Assembly: GCA_900556395.1 (NCBI GenBank)
Contig: USOQ01000032.1
Span: forward strand, 1 to 28,243
Reading direction: 5' to 3'
Source of the DNA: Candidatus Segatella caccae
GTDB lineage: Bacteria; Bacteroidota; Bacteroidia; Bacteroidales; Bacteroidaceae
DNA length: 28,243 nt
The stretch's first letter is position 1; the number at the start of each line of letters is the position of its first letter. A model generated the notes under the pieces. The model was not told the DNA's origin, did not search any database, and was given only the letters and a program-made list of their open reading frames with translations. Positions 1-6,852 of this stretch are shown piece after piece. Made by a program: the position numbers and the translations under genes.

Positions 1-1466
1 ATGAAGGTCTTGCCTGTCATGAGCATCACGAGGCGGTCGATACCGATGCCGATGCCCGATGTAGGAGGCATACCGTACTGGAGGGCACGGAGGAAGTCCT
101 GGTCGATGATCATCGCCTCGTCATCACCCTTGTCGGCCAGCTTCATCTGGTCGATGAAACGCTCTTCCTGGTCGATAGGGTCGTTGAGCTCAGAGTAAGC
201 ATTGGCAAGCTCCTTGCCATTTACCATCAGCTCGAAACGCTCGGTCAAGCCTGGCTTAGAACGGTGCATCTTGGTCAGAGGTGACATCTCTACAGGATAG
301 TCGGTGATGAATGTAGGCTGGATGAAGGTGCCCTCGCAGAACTCTCCGAAGAGCTCATCGATGAGCTTACCCTTACCCATGGTCTCATCTACGTCCATGC
401 CCTTCTCCTTACAGAAGTTGCGAATCTCTTCCTCGGTCTTGCCGTTGCAGTCGAATCCTGTCTTCTCCTTGATAGCATCGAGGATAGGCAGACGGCGATA
501 TGGAGCCTTGAAGCTGATGATGTTGCCATCAATCTCACGCTCAGGCTTGCCGTTAACGGCGATACAGATGGTTTCGAGCAACTTCTCAGTGAATGACATC
601 ATCCAGTTGTAGTCCTTGTATTGCACATACAGCTCCATGCAGGTGAACTCAGGGTTGTGGTTGCGGTCCATACCCTCGTTACGGAAGTTCTTGCCGATTT
701 CGTACACACCCTCAAAACCACCCACGATGAGGCGCTTCAGGTATAGCTCGGTGGCGATACGCATGTACATGTCCTGGTCGAGCGCATTGAAGTGTGTAAT
801 GAATGGTCTTGCCGAAGCACCACCAGCGATGCTCTGCAGGGTAGGAGTCTCTACCTCTGTATAGCCCGCATTGTCGAGCACACTACGCAATGTGCGCAGC
901 ACTGTGGCACGCTGTAAGAAAGTGTCCTTCACGCCATCGTTGACGATGAGGTCAACATAGCGCTGACGATAGCGCAACTCAGGGTCGTCGAATTTGTCGT
1001 AAGCCACGCCATCCTTGTATTTCACGATAGGCAGTGGCTTGAGGCTCTTAGAGAGCAAGCACAACTCCTTGGCGTGAACAGAAATCTCGCCTGTCTGTGT
1101 GCGGAAAACGAAACCCTTCACACCGATGAAGTCGCCGATGTCGAGAAGTTTCTTGAAGACGGTATTATAGAGGTCTTTGTTCTCGTCGTGACAAATCTCG
1201 TCTCGTGCGATGTAGACCTGTATTCTTCCTTTTGAGTCTTGCAACTCAGCGAAGCTGGCCTTGCCCATCACACGACGGCCCATCATACGGCCAGCGATGA
1301 CTACTTGGCGTGACTCTTCCTCGTCCTTGAACTCAGCTTTGATGTCTGTGCTGAAAGCATTCGTTGGAAACTCTGCTGCTGGATATGGGTCAATGCCCAT
1401 CTCACGCAATGTCTGAAGACTCTGTCTGCGAACAATTTCCTGTTCGCTCAACTCTAAAATGTTCAT
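1..1466 (-). CDS. lysS: Lysyl-tRNA synthetase, class II (3' end outside window)
   Basis: Charges tRNA-Lys with lysine in the cytosol. The reverse strand reads open from an ATG at 1466 to the left edge, giving 488 codons beginning MNILELSEQEIVRRQSLQ. Residues from about 55 to 150 form the OB-fold anticodon-binding domain (GRRVMGKASFAELQD, then IQVYIARDE). The class II core follows: motif 2 as YEIGKNFRNEGMDRNHNPEF and motif 3 as GIGIGIDRLVMLMTGK just before the edge. The missing part is the end of motif 3 and whatever C-terminal extension the protein carries. No frameshift is visible. The gene is divergent from the menaquinone arm, with about 330 bp between them. A -7 box (TACTTTTGC) lies 33 bp upstream of the start. 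Identity is secure from the class II signatures. Confidence 0.96.
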   Translation of the reverse strand, partial: MNILELSEQEIVRRQSLQTLREMGIDPYPAAEFPTNAFSTDIKAEFKDEEESRQVVIAGRMMGRRVMGKASFAELQDSKGRIQVYIARDEICHDENKDLYNTVFKKLLDIGDFIGVKGFVFRTQTGEISVHAKELCLLSKSLKPLPIVKYKDGVAYDKFDDPELRYRQRYVDLIVNDGVKDTFLQRATVLRTLRSVLDNAGYTEVETPTLQSIAGGASARPFITHFNALDQDMYMRIATELYLKRLIVGGFEGVYEIGKNFRNEGMDRNHNPEFTCMELYVQYKDYNWMMSFTEKLLETICIAVNGKPEREIDGNIISFKAPYRRLPILDAIKEKTGFDCNGKTEEEIRNFCKEKGMDVDETMGKGKLIDELFGEFCEGTFIQPTFITDYPVEMSPLTKMHRSKPGLTERFELMVNGKELANAYSELNDPIDQEERFIDQMKLADKGDDEAMIIDQDFLRALQYGMPPTSGIGIGIDRLVMLMTGKTF

Positions 1467-1498
1467 ATTATATTCAGATATATCTTATTATTCGTGCT

Positions 1499-1507
1499 GC
1501 AAAAGTA
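1499..1507 (-). promoter_or_regulatory. Putative lysS -7 promoter box
   Basis: TACTTTTGC on the reverse strand matches the Bacteroidetes -7 consensus TAnnTTTG and lies 33 bp before the lysS ATG. No clear TTG was found at the expected -33 distance, so this is half a promoter match. Confidence 0.45.
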
Positions 1508-1610
1508 CGAATAATATTTTAACTGACGCAGTATTTTATGCTTTTTAATATATAAATAAAGTGCAAACGATGCAAAAAGATAAGGTTTCTCTTCGCTAAG
1601 TCAGAAAATA

Positions 1611-1716
1611 GCGCTATCTTTGCATAAGATAGGCTGCACTCAGTAAAACATTCAAGCGAGCTTGATGTTTTTACGTTCGTTTGCGCTATCTTTGCATAAG
1701 ATAGGCTGCACCTCAG
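1611..1716 (+). repeat. Paired hairpin repeat with embedded -7 boxes
   Basis: Two near-identical 33-34 bp copies (1611-1643 and 1683-1716) start 72 bp apart. Each contains TATCTT-TGCAT-AAGATA, a 6 bp stem with a 5 nt loop (1615-1631 and 1687-1703), followed by GGCTGCA. Between them AAACATTCAAGC and GCTTGATGTTT form a third hairpin with one bulged base. Each copy includes TATCTTTGC, an exact match to the -7 box TAnnTTTGC reading towards the thioesterase gene. The second copy has a TTG at 1662-1664, 22 bp upstream of it. From memory, similar sequences are scattered between genes in many Bacteroidales genomes and are often mis-called as short proteins. This is a repeat that may also serve as a promoter. 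The rest of the 328 bp lysS-menI gap is AT-rich with nothing else recognisable. Confidence 0.75.
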
Positions 1717-1794
1717 CATAACAATCAAAATAAGGCAAGCATTTGTGTATACCTATTTTAATAAAAGGTGAAACCATAATCGAAAAACGAAGTT

Positions 1795-2232
1795 ATGAAT
1801 ATAGATCAATTAATGAAACAGATATCCAAGCGTGACGGCTTGTCTAAGACGCTTGGCATGAAATTTATCTCTACCCCCGAACCAGATACCATACAGGCAA
1901 CGATGAAGGTCGATGAGCGCAATCGCCAGCCCTTTGGCTTTCTGAGTGGTGGAGCCTCGTTAGCTTTGGCAGAGAATGTGGCAGGCATCGGTTCGTTGGC
2001 GCTCTGTCCTGGTCGTATCGCCGTGGGCATCAATGTGAGTGGAACTCATGTCATAGCCGTATCAGAGGGCGACACGGTGACGGCTTATGCCAAGTTGGTG
2101 CATAAGGGAAGAGTGCTGCACACCTGGCAAGTAGACATTCGTAACTCCAAGGGCGACACGGTGTGCACCGTGCAGGTGACCAACTATGTGATAACCCCTA
2201 AAAAAGAACAACCCAAAAAGTCCGAAGAATAA
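1795..2232 (+). CDS. menI: Hotdog-fold thioesterase, candidate DHNA-CoA thioesterase
   Basis: A 145-residue PaaI/YbgC-type hotdog thioesterase. In the menaquinone pathway MenI hydrolyses 1,4-dihydroxy-2-naphthoyl-CoA to DHNA after MenB. The sequence shows the hotdog core FGFLSGGASLALAENVAG (residues about 47-64), with the likely catalytic Glu at 60, then VGINVSGTHV and a strand-rich C-terminal half (KGRVLHTWQVDIRNSKGDTV). Length fits the family, with a lysine/glutamate-rich tail of about 12 residues. The usual HGG before the catalytic helix reads SGG here, so Ser replaces His. The stop lies 4 bp before the menF ATG, so the two are almost certainly co-transcribed. The MenI role is inferred from this position. 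Thioesterase family membership itself is clear. Confidence 0.8.
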   Translation: MNIDQLMKQISKRDGLSKTLGMKFISTPEPDTIQATMKVDERNRQPFGFLSGGASLALAENVAGIGSLALCPGRIAVGINVSGTHVIAVSEGDTVTAYAKLVHKGRVLHTWQVDIRNSKGDTVCTVQVTNYVITPKKEQPKKSEE

Positions 2233-2236
2233 GTAC

Positions 2237-3283
2237 ATGACGGTTTTTGCATACTATCGTTTGCCCTGTGAGCATCATGCCACCTTTGTAGCACAGCATG
2301 TGGGAGAGCCCGAAATCCTCTCCTCTGTGGCAGAACTGAATGGTAAGGAGGGCTTTGTGATAGCCCCTTTCCAGCCTTCAGCCGAGTGTCCTGTGGTGCT
2401 CATTCGTCCCGACGAAGTGCGTGACTTTGTGCCAGAAGCTCAGTGCGTTGATGATGCCGAGGTAGGAGAGCGAGTGCAGGAATCGCTCTGCACAGAGGCT
2501 TATGCCCGCGACTATGAATGTTTTCACGAGCAGTTGGAGCGTGGCGTGTTTCGCAAGATTGTGCTGGCAAGAAAATCCACCCTGCACACCCGTTTATCGG
2601 CAGAGGCACTCTTCCAGAAGGCCTGTCGCCTGTATCCCCGTCTCTTTGTGGCTTTGGTGTATACAGAGCCCTCGGGAATGTGGCTGATGGCAACGCCCGA
2701 AATCCTACTCCAGGGCAACGGCAATGCCTTTCAGACCATGTCGTTAGCTGGCACACAGAAGGTGCCTACTACAACCATCCCGCCCCTCTCCACGAAGGCA
2801 GTAGAGGGAGTGGAGTGGGCACAGAAAGACCAAGAAGAACAGCAGTATGTCACCGATTACATCGAGGCGTGCGTCAAGACCTTTACCGATGACTATCAGT
2901 TGGAAGGTCCCTACACGATGGTAGCAGCCCATCTCTATCATCTCCGTACCGACATCCGTTTTCGGTTGCCCGACAATGGTCAGTTGGGCAAGGTGCTCGA
3001 GACGCTCTATCCCACGCCCGCCGTTTGTGGCATCCCCAAGTCAGAGGCTCGCCAGTTCATCCTGAGTCATGAGCACGAGCCACGCCGTTACTACAGCGGT
3101 TTTGTAGGTCCACTCTCTCCTGCAGGCTCTACGCATCTCTTTGTGTCGCTCCGATGCATGAACATTCTGGCAGGTGGCTTCTGTCAGCTTTATGCAGGCG
3201 GTGGCCTTCTGAAGGAGAGCGAGATGGAGAAGGAGTGGAAGGAGACCGAGGCCAAGATGCAGACCATGATGGAGCTGGTTTGA
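2237..3283 (+). CDS. menF: Isochorismate synthase
   Basis: Converts chorismate to isochorismate, the committed step of menaquinone synthesis, with Mg2+. The 348-residue protein has the chorismate-binding fold in its C-terminal two-thirds: FRKIVLARKSTL (about residues 106-117), SLAGTQKVP, VCGIPKSEARQFI with HEHEPRRYYSGFVGP, and the terminal GGGLLKESEMEKEWKETEAK. The last of these carries the acidic residues that bind Mg2+. Anthranilate synthase component I and pabB products share this fold. The short N-terminus and the men neighbours favour MenF. The ATG at 2237 follows the thioesterase stop by 4 bp. A GGAGTTAA-type repeat element begins directly after the stop codon and separates it from menD. 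Confidence 0.92.
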   Translation: MTVFAYYRLPCEHHATFVAQHVGEPEILSSVAELNGKEGFVIAPFQPSAECPVVLIRPDEVRDFVPEAQCVDDAEVGERVQESLCTEAYARDYECFHEQLERGVFRKIVLARKSTLHTRLSAEALFQKACRLYPRLFVALVYTEPSGMWLMATPEILLQGNGNAFQTMSLAGTQKVPTTTIPPLSTKAVEGVEWAQKDQEEQQYVTDYIEACVKTFTDDYQLEGPYTMVAAHLYHLRTDIRFRLPDNGQLGKVLETLYPTPAVCGIPKSEARQFILSHEHEPRRYYSGFVGPLSPAGSTHLFVSLRCMNILAGGFCQLYAGGGLLKESEMEKEWKETEAKMQTMMELV

Positions 3284-3285
3284 GT

Positions 3286-3463
3286 TTAGGGAGTTAAGGA
3301 GAATACTCAGGAGTTAAAGGAGTTAAGGAGTTAAAGGAGTTAAGACAACAGTCTTATTGCTTGAAATCAAACATTAAAACATTGCCCTCTAAAGGCATTT
3401 GTCTTAACTCCTCAGCGACCGCAGGGAGCGATAACTCCTTAACTCCTTTAACTCCTGAAATTA
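3286..3463 (-). repeat. GGAGTTAA intergenic element, copy A (reverse orientation)
   Basis: Fills the menF-menD gap. Outer arms are tandem GGAGTTAA/GGAGTTAAA units on the left and their complements on the right. The core, read on the reverse strand, is TTATCGCTCCCTGCGGTCGC, then GAGGAGTTAAGACAA, a spacer with CTTT, TTCAAGCAATAAGAC, TGTT and GTCTTAACTCC. It is the reverse complement of the copy after menD and shares the CCCTGCGG variant with it. Its spacer is longer than in copy B because it contains an extra AGAGGGCAATGTTTTAATG segment. Confidence 0.9.
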
Positions 3464-3479
3464 AACATTCATAAAAAAA

Positions 3480-5360
3480 ATGTATAGCAATATCGAAAAT
3501 GTCAATATCCTGACCAGTGTACTCAAGAGTCACGGCGTAAGACGCATCGTGGTGTGTCCAGGAAGCAGAAATGCCCCTTTGGTACACAACTTCAACGAGC
3601 TGGCGGGCATCACGTGCTATCCCGTCACCGACGAGCGCAGTGCCGGCTTCATGGCTTTAGGAATGGCGATGAAGAGTGTCGCCAGTTCCTGTCCCGACCC
3701 TGTGGCGGTGTGCGTCACGTCAGGCTCAGCCCTGCTCAATGTCTATCCCGCTATAGCCGAGGCCTATTATCAGAAGTTGCCCCTTGTGGTCATCTCTGCC
3801 GACCGTCCCGAGGCATGGATAGGACAGCAGGACGGCCAGACCCTGCCCCAGGCCCACGTCTTCGGACAGATGGTGAACCGAAGTGTCAATCTGCCGATGA
3901 TACCCCCTCTGATAAAAGACCATCCCGCCTCCGCCCAGATGCACGACGAGCAGGCATGGTATTGCGAGCGCCAGGTCCACGAGGCCATCCTCGACTGTGT
4001 GCATCGCAAGGTAGGCCCCGTGCATATCAATATCCAGATAGCCGAGCCCCTCTACGAGTTCGCCCAGAAGGAGTTGCCCCATACCCACTGGGTAGACTAT
4101 GTGAAGACCGGTCTCTACGGAGGCGGATTCCACTATGGCGACCTGCTCGACTTCCTGAACGCCCGCAAGCCGATGATCGTCGTAGGACAAGACTATCCCT
4201 CGACCTCGCTCTATGGCATCAAGAACATCAGCTCGTGGGCAGTGACGCTCATCGAGCCCACCGCTCTCGGCACGTCGAGCAAGGACCCTGCCTCGCACGA
4301 TTACTCCAGCAACCTCTTGGCAAGCAGTTTCGAGGAGGTGCTCGCCCGGTTGGAGAAAGGAGAGATAGAGGTGCCCGTGATGCGGCGACGCATGGCGACC
4401 TACGATGTCGAGGACCTCATGCCCGACTTCATCCTCTATGTGGGCGGCACGCTGGTGAGCAAGCGCCTCAAGCAGTTCCTGCGACGGGCTGCCCGCAGCA
4501 GGGAGCAGGGTGGAGGCGGAGCCAAGGTGTGGCGGGTGAGCAAGGATGGCGAGATGGTGGACACCTTCATGCACATAGACCGTATCTTCCAGTGCAACCC
4601 CGACCAGCTGGCCTCTGCCATGACCGATTACGACCAGGCCTACGATGCCGATGTGAGCGACTTCAAGGACCGGTGGTTCTGGGCTCTGCGTGCGGCCAAG
4701 CGGCACGCCTACGACTATGAGCCGCCCTACAGCAGCATGGCGGCAGTGAAATACTTCCAACAGGAGTATCTTGCCCACTCCGTGCTGGGCGACACGAGCG
4801 AGTGCCTTCTCTTCTATGGCAACAGCATGCCCATCCGCCTGGCGGGCATCTACGCCTGCCAGTATGTGCATTGCTGTCGTGGCGTCAACGGCATCGAGGG
4901 CACGCTCTCTGCAGCAGCAGGATTGTCGATAGCGCTCTCTGAGTATAGACATCCCGATGCCAAGAGCCAGCAGAAAGTGTTCTGCGTGCTGGGCGACCTG
5001 AGCTTCTTCTACGATCAGAACGCCCTGTGGAATCAGAACCTCAACGGCAGTCTGCGCATCCTCCTGCTCAACAACGGTGGAGGAGCCATCTTTGGAAAGT
5101 TCCAGGGACTGAAGCAGAGTGCAGCCCGTGAGCGATTGGTCATGGCAGAGCATGTCACCTCGGCTTATCACATCTGCCAGGCACAGAGAGTGGCTTATCA
5201 GAATGCCGACGATATGGCCTCCCTGCGACAGGGCATCGACTGGCTCATCCACACCGAGTCCGACCGCCCGATGCTCTTAGAGGTGTTCACCGACATCGAT
5301 GCCGACAACGAGGCTGTGGAGGGAATGTTCGGGGAGAATACTCAGAAGTTAAGGAGTTAA
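3480..5360 (+). CDS. menD: SEPHCHC synthase (ThDP enzyme)
   Basis: Condenses isochorismate with 2-oxoglutarate, releasing CO2 and pyruvate-free SEPHCHC product, using thiamine diphosphate and Mg2+. The 626-residue protein has an N-terminal PYR domain with the conserved Glu in TDERSAGF (E52) and the VVCPGSRNAPLV substrate loop. A central domain follows, then the C-terminal PP domain with the ThDP/Mg2+ signature GDLSFFYDQNALWN ending in LLNNGGG (about residues 505-534). It is longer than the roughly 555-580 residues usual for MenD. Part of the excess is a glycine- and arginine-rich stretch around residues 335-350 (RAARSREQGGGGAK). The last codons (about NTQKLRS) and the stop run into repeat copy B, so the repeat provides the natural C-terminus. 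Inverted repeat copies flank the gene. The ATG at 3480 follows an A-rich leader. Confidence 0.95.
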   Translation: MYSNIENVNILTSVLKSHGVRRIVVCPGSRNAPLVHNFNELAGITCYPVTDERSAGFMALGMAMKSVASSCPDPVAVCVTSGSALLNVYPAIAEAYYQKLPLVVISADRPEAWIGQQDGQTLPQAHVFGQMVNRSVNLPMIPPLIKDHPASAQMHDEQAWYCERQVHEAILDCVHRKVGPVHINIQIAEPLYEFAQKELPHTHWVDYVKTGLYGGGFHYGDLLDFLNARKPMIVVGQDYPSTSLYGIKNISSWAVTLIEPTALGTSSKDPASHDYSSNLLASSFEEVLARLEKGEIEVPVMRRRMATYDVEDLMPDFILYVGGTLVSKRLKQFLRRAARSREQGGGGAKVWRVSKDGEMVDTFMHIDRIFQCNPDQLASAMTDYDQAYDADVSDFKDRWFWALRAAKRHAYDYEPPYSSMAAVKYFQQEYLAHSVLGDTSECLLFYGNSMPIRLAGIYACQYVHCCRGVNGIEGTLSAAAGLSIALSEYRHPDAKSQQKVFCVLGDLSFFYDQNALWNQNLNGSLRILLLNNGGGAIFGKFQGLKQSAARERLVMAEHVTSAYHICQAQRVAYQNADDMASLRQGIDWLIHTESDRPMLLEVFTDIDADNEAVEGMFGENTQKLRS

Positions 5361-5470
5361 GGAGTTATCGCTCCCTGCGGTCGCTGAGGAGTTAAGACAA
5401 ATGCCTTTGTGGACTTGATTTCAAGCAATAAGACTGTTGTCTTAACTCCTTAACTCCTTTAACTCCTGAA
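5345..5470 (+). repeat. GGAGTTAA intergenic element, copy B (forward orientation)
   Basis: Lies between menD and menB and overlaps the last five codons of menD. GGAGTTAAGACAA (5388-5400) is repeated in perfect inversion as TTGTCTTAACTCC (5437-5449), a 13 bp stem around a 36 nt spacer. A second hairpin, TAAGAC-TGTT-GTCTTA (5429-5444), uses the same right arm, so the two stems exclude each other. Tandem GGAGTTAA units and their complements extend the stem outward. It is reverse-complementary to copy A over about 57 nt without a mismatch, plus another 35-40 nt block. Confidence 0.92.
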
Positions 5471-5513
5471 AAATAACTCCTCAAAATTAAACATTAAACA
5501 TAAATACAACGAT

Positions 5514-6335
5514 ATGAGAGAATGGAAAAAGATAGAAGGATTTGATTTCAAGGAAATCATCTTCGAGGAGTATCACCACATAGCCAAGATAACCATCAAC
5601 CGAGAGCGTTATCGCAATGCCTTCACACCCCTCACCACATGGGAGATGTCGCAGGCCTTCAGCTATTGCCGCGAGAGTCAGAACATACGAGTAGTCATCC
5701 TCACCGGAGCAGGCGACAAGGCGTTCTGTGCAGGAGGCGACATGCACGTCAAGGGACGTGGCGGGTATGTAGGAACCGATGGCGTGCCACGCCTCAATGT
5801 GCTCGACGTGCAGATGCAGATACGCCGACTGCCCAAGCCCGTCATCGCCATGGTGAACGGCTATGCCATCGGTGGCGGTCATGTGCTCCATGTGATGTGT
5901 GACCTCACCATCGCCTCCGAGAATGCCATCTTCGGACAGACTGGTCCCAAGGTGGGAAGCTTCGACGCAGGCTTCGGAGCCTCTTACCTGGCACGCATGG
6001 TGGGGCAGAAGAAGGCACGCGAGATATGGTTTCTCTGCCGACAGTACAGCGCCCGTGAGGCAGAAGAGATGGGTATGGTCAACAAGGTAGTGCCCTTCGA
6101 CCAACTGGAAGACACCTGTGTGGAGTGGGCAGAGATCATGATGGAACGCTCGCCCTTGGCACTGCGCATGATCAAGGCAGGACTCAATGCCGAGCTCGAC
6201 GGACAGGCTGGCATCCAGGAACTGGCAGGCGATGCCACCATGCTCTACTACACCATGGACGAGGCGCAAGAGGGCGGCAAGGCCTTCCTTGAGAAGCGCA
6301 AGCCCCGCTTCGACGACTATCCACAGTTCCCTTAA
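5514..6335 (+). CDS. menB: 1,4-dihydroxy-2-naphthoyl-CoA synthase
   Basis: Closes the second ring of the naphthoquinone by an intramolecular Claisen reaction on o-succinylbenzoyl-CoA. The 273-residue crotonase-fold protein has NRERYRNAFTP (about 29-39), the oxyanion-hole segments FCAGGD (71-76) and GYAIGGGH (116-123), and GSFDAGFGASYLARMVG (148-164), which is characteristic of MenB rather than other crotonases. The tail FLEKRKPRFDDYPQFP is also typical of MenB. The ATG at 5514 follows an A-rich leader after repeat copy B. The partner enzymes menC and menE, usually downstream in the same operon in Bacteroides, are here on the opposite strand 2.8 kb away. Confidence 0.96.
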   Translation: MREWKKIEGFDFKEIIFEEYHHIAKITINRERYRNAFTPLTTWEMSQAFSYCRESQNIRVVILTGAGDKAFCAGGDMHVKGRGGYVGTDGVPRLNVLDVQMQIRRLPKPVIAMVNGYAIGGGHVLHVMCDLTIASENAIFGQTGPKVGSFDAGFGASYLARMVGQKKAREIWFLCRQYSAREAEEMGMVNKVVPFDQLEDTCVEWAEIMMERSPLALRMIKAGLNAELDGQAGIQELAGDATMLYYTMDEAQEGGKAFLEKRKPRFDDYPQFP

Positions 6336-6344
6336 TATAATGTA

Positions 6345-6450
6345 CTTAACTTTCGCATTTGGGGAAAGTTAGAGGGAAGTTAGAGGGGATTTAAGAGAAG
6401 TTAAAGGGAAGTTAAGAGACAAATGCTTCAGTTGCTTATGAGCAATACCA
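6345..6450 (+). repeat. Degraded GGAGTTAA-type element after menB
   Basis: Starts 10 bp after the menB stop. A perfect hairpin AACTTTC-N9-GAAAGTT (6348-6370) leads into diverged GGGAAGTTA units and a GTTAAGAGACAAATGCTT stretch that resembles the core of the better copies. The entry sequence CTTAACTTTCGCA followed by WWTGGGGAA recurs at 26811-26832. No full right half is present. This is a weak member of the family. Confidence 0.6.
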
Positions 6451-6463
6451 TGCAGTAGGATAA

Positions 6464-6531
6464 AACAAGCAAAGATGCACTGTGAGCGAACAAGCAAGGA
6501 TGCACTGGGAGGGCAGGCATCTTGCCTGCCC
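6464..6531 (+). repeat. Direct repeat plus GGGCAGGCA hairpin
   Basis: AACAAGCAAAGATGCACT (6464-6481) recurs as AACAAGCAAGGATGCACT (6489-6506), a 25 bp shift with one mismatch. Right after it GGGCAGGCA-TCT-TGCCTGCCC (6511-6531) makes a perfect 9 bp stem with a 3 nt loop. No T-run follows, so a classical terminator is not supported. It could still stabilise the 3' end of the menB transcript. The rest of the 517 bp menB-BspA gap holds only the BspA promoter. Confidence 0.6.
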
Positions 6532-6699
6532 AATAAGCAGCTTACTGAGGCGAAACTTGAATAGTGACATCTTCATAACCGAACAATCAACACCTTACAC
6601 CGAGTCTTGAGCCGATTACAGAAAGACCATGTGGAGTCAAAATTGCTCCACGACCCGAAAAATATCCTCCAAAAGAAGTGGTTTCTAAGATTTTATTTG

Positions 6700-6708
6700 T
6701 AACTTTGC
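6700..6708 (+). promoter_or_regulatory. Putative -7 box for the BspA-like gene
   Basis: TAACTTTGC matches the TAnnTTTG consensus exactly, about 145 bp upstream of the preferred start. No TTG sits at a good -33 distance. It would give an untranslated leader of roughly 140 nt. Confidence 0.45.
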
Positions 6709-6852
6709 CATGTCTATCGTTGGATTTTTTGTTTCTTTTTGCAACACGAAGATACGTTGAAATTTTCGACATGGCAAGACCCTGGGCCGCTTTTGTTGCT
6801 CAGGATATCAAAAGTATAATAAACTATAGTGCTGCGGAATAAAATAACTAAA

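Noticed and set aside
1519..1728. Reverse-strand frame of 69 codons containing CSLSYAKIA twice
   Set aside because: It is a translation of the paired hairpin repeat; the duplicated peptide comes directly from the duplicated DNA.
3286..3480. GGAG in the repeat units acting as Shine-Dalgarno sites for menD
   Set aside because: Bacteroidetes make little use of Shine-Dalgarno pairing, and the closest GGAG on the plus strand is over 50 bp from the menD ATG.
3726..5252. Reverse-strand open frame of 508 codons inside menD
   Set aside because: It is a shadow of the high-GC third positions of menD, with no recognisable motif and strongly biased composition. The plus-strand frame has all ThDP-enzyme signatures.
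6511..6531. GGGCAGGCA hairpin as the menB terminator
   Set aside because: The stem is perfect but no T-run follows on either strand, and it lies about 175 bp after the stop.
6587..6772. Reverse-strand open frame of 61 codons rich in basic residues, with a TACTTTTG box at 6816-6809
   Set aside because: No recognised family, no -33 box, and it overlaps the promoter and leader of the BspA-like gene on the other strand. A search for homologues would decide.
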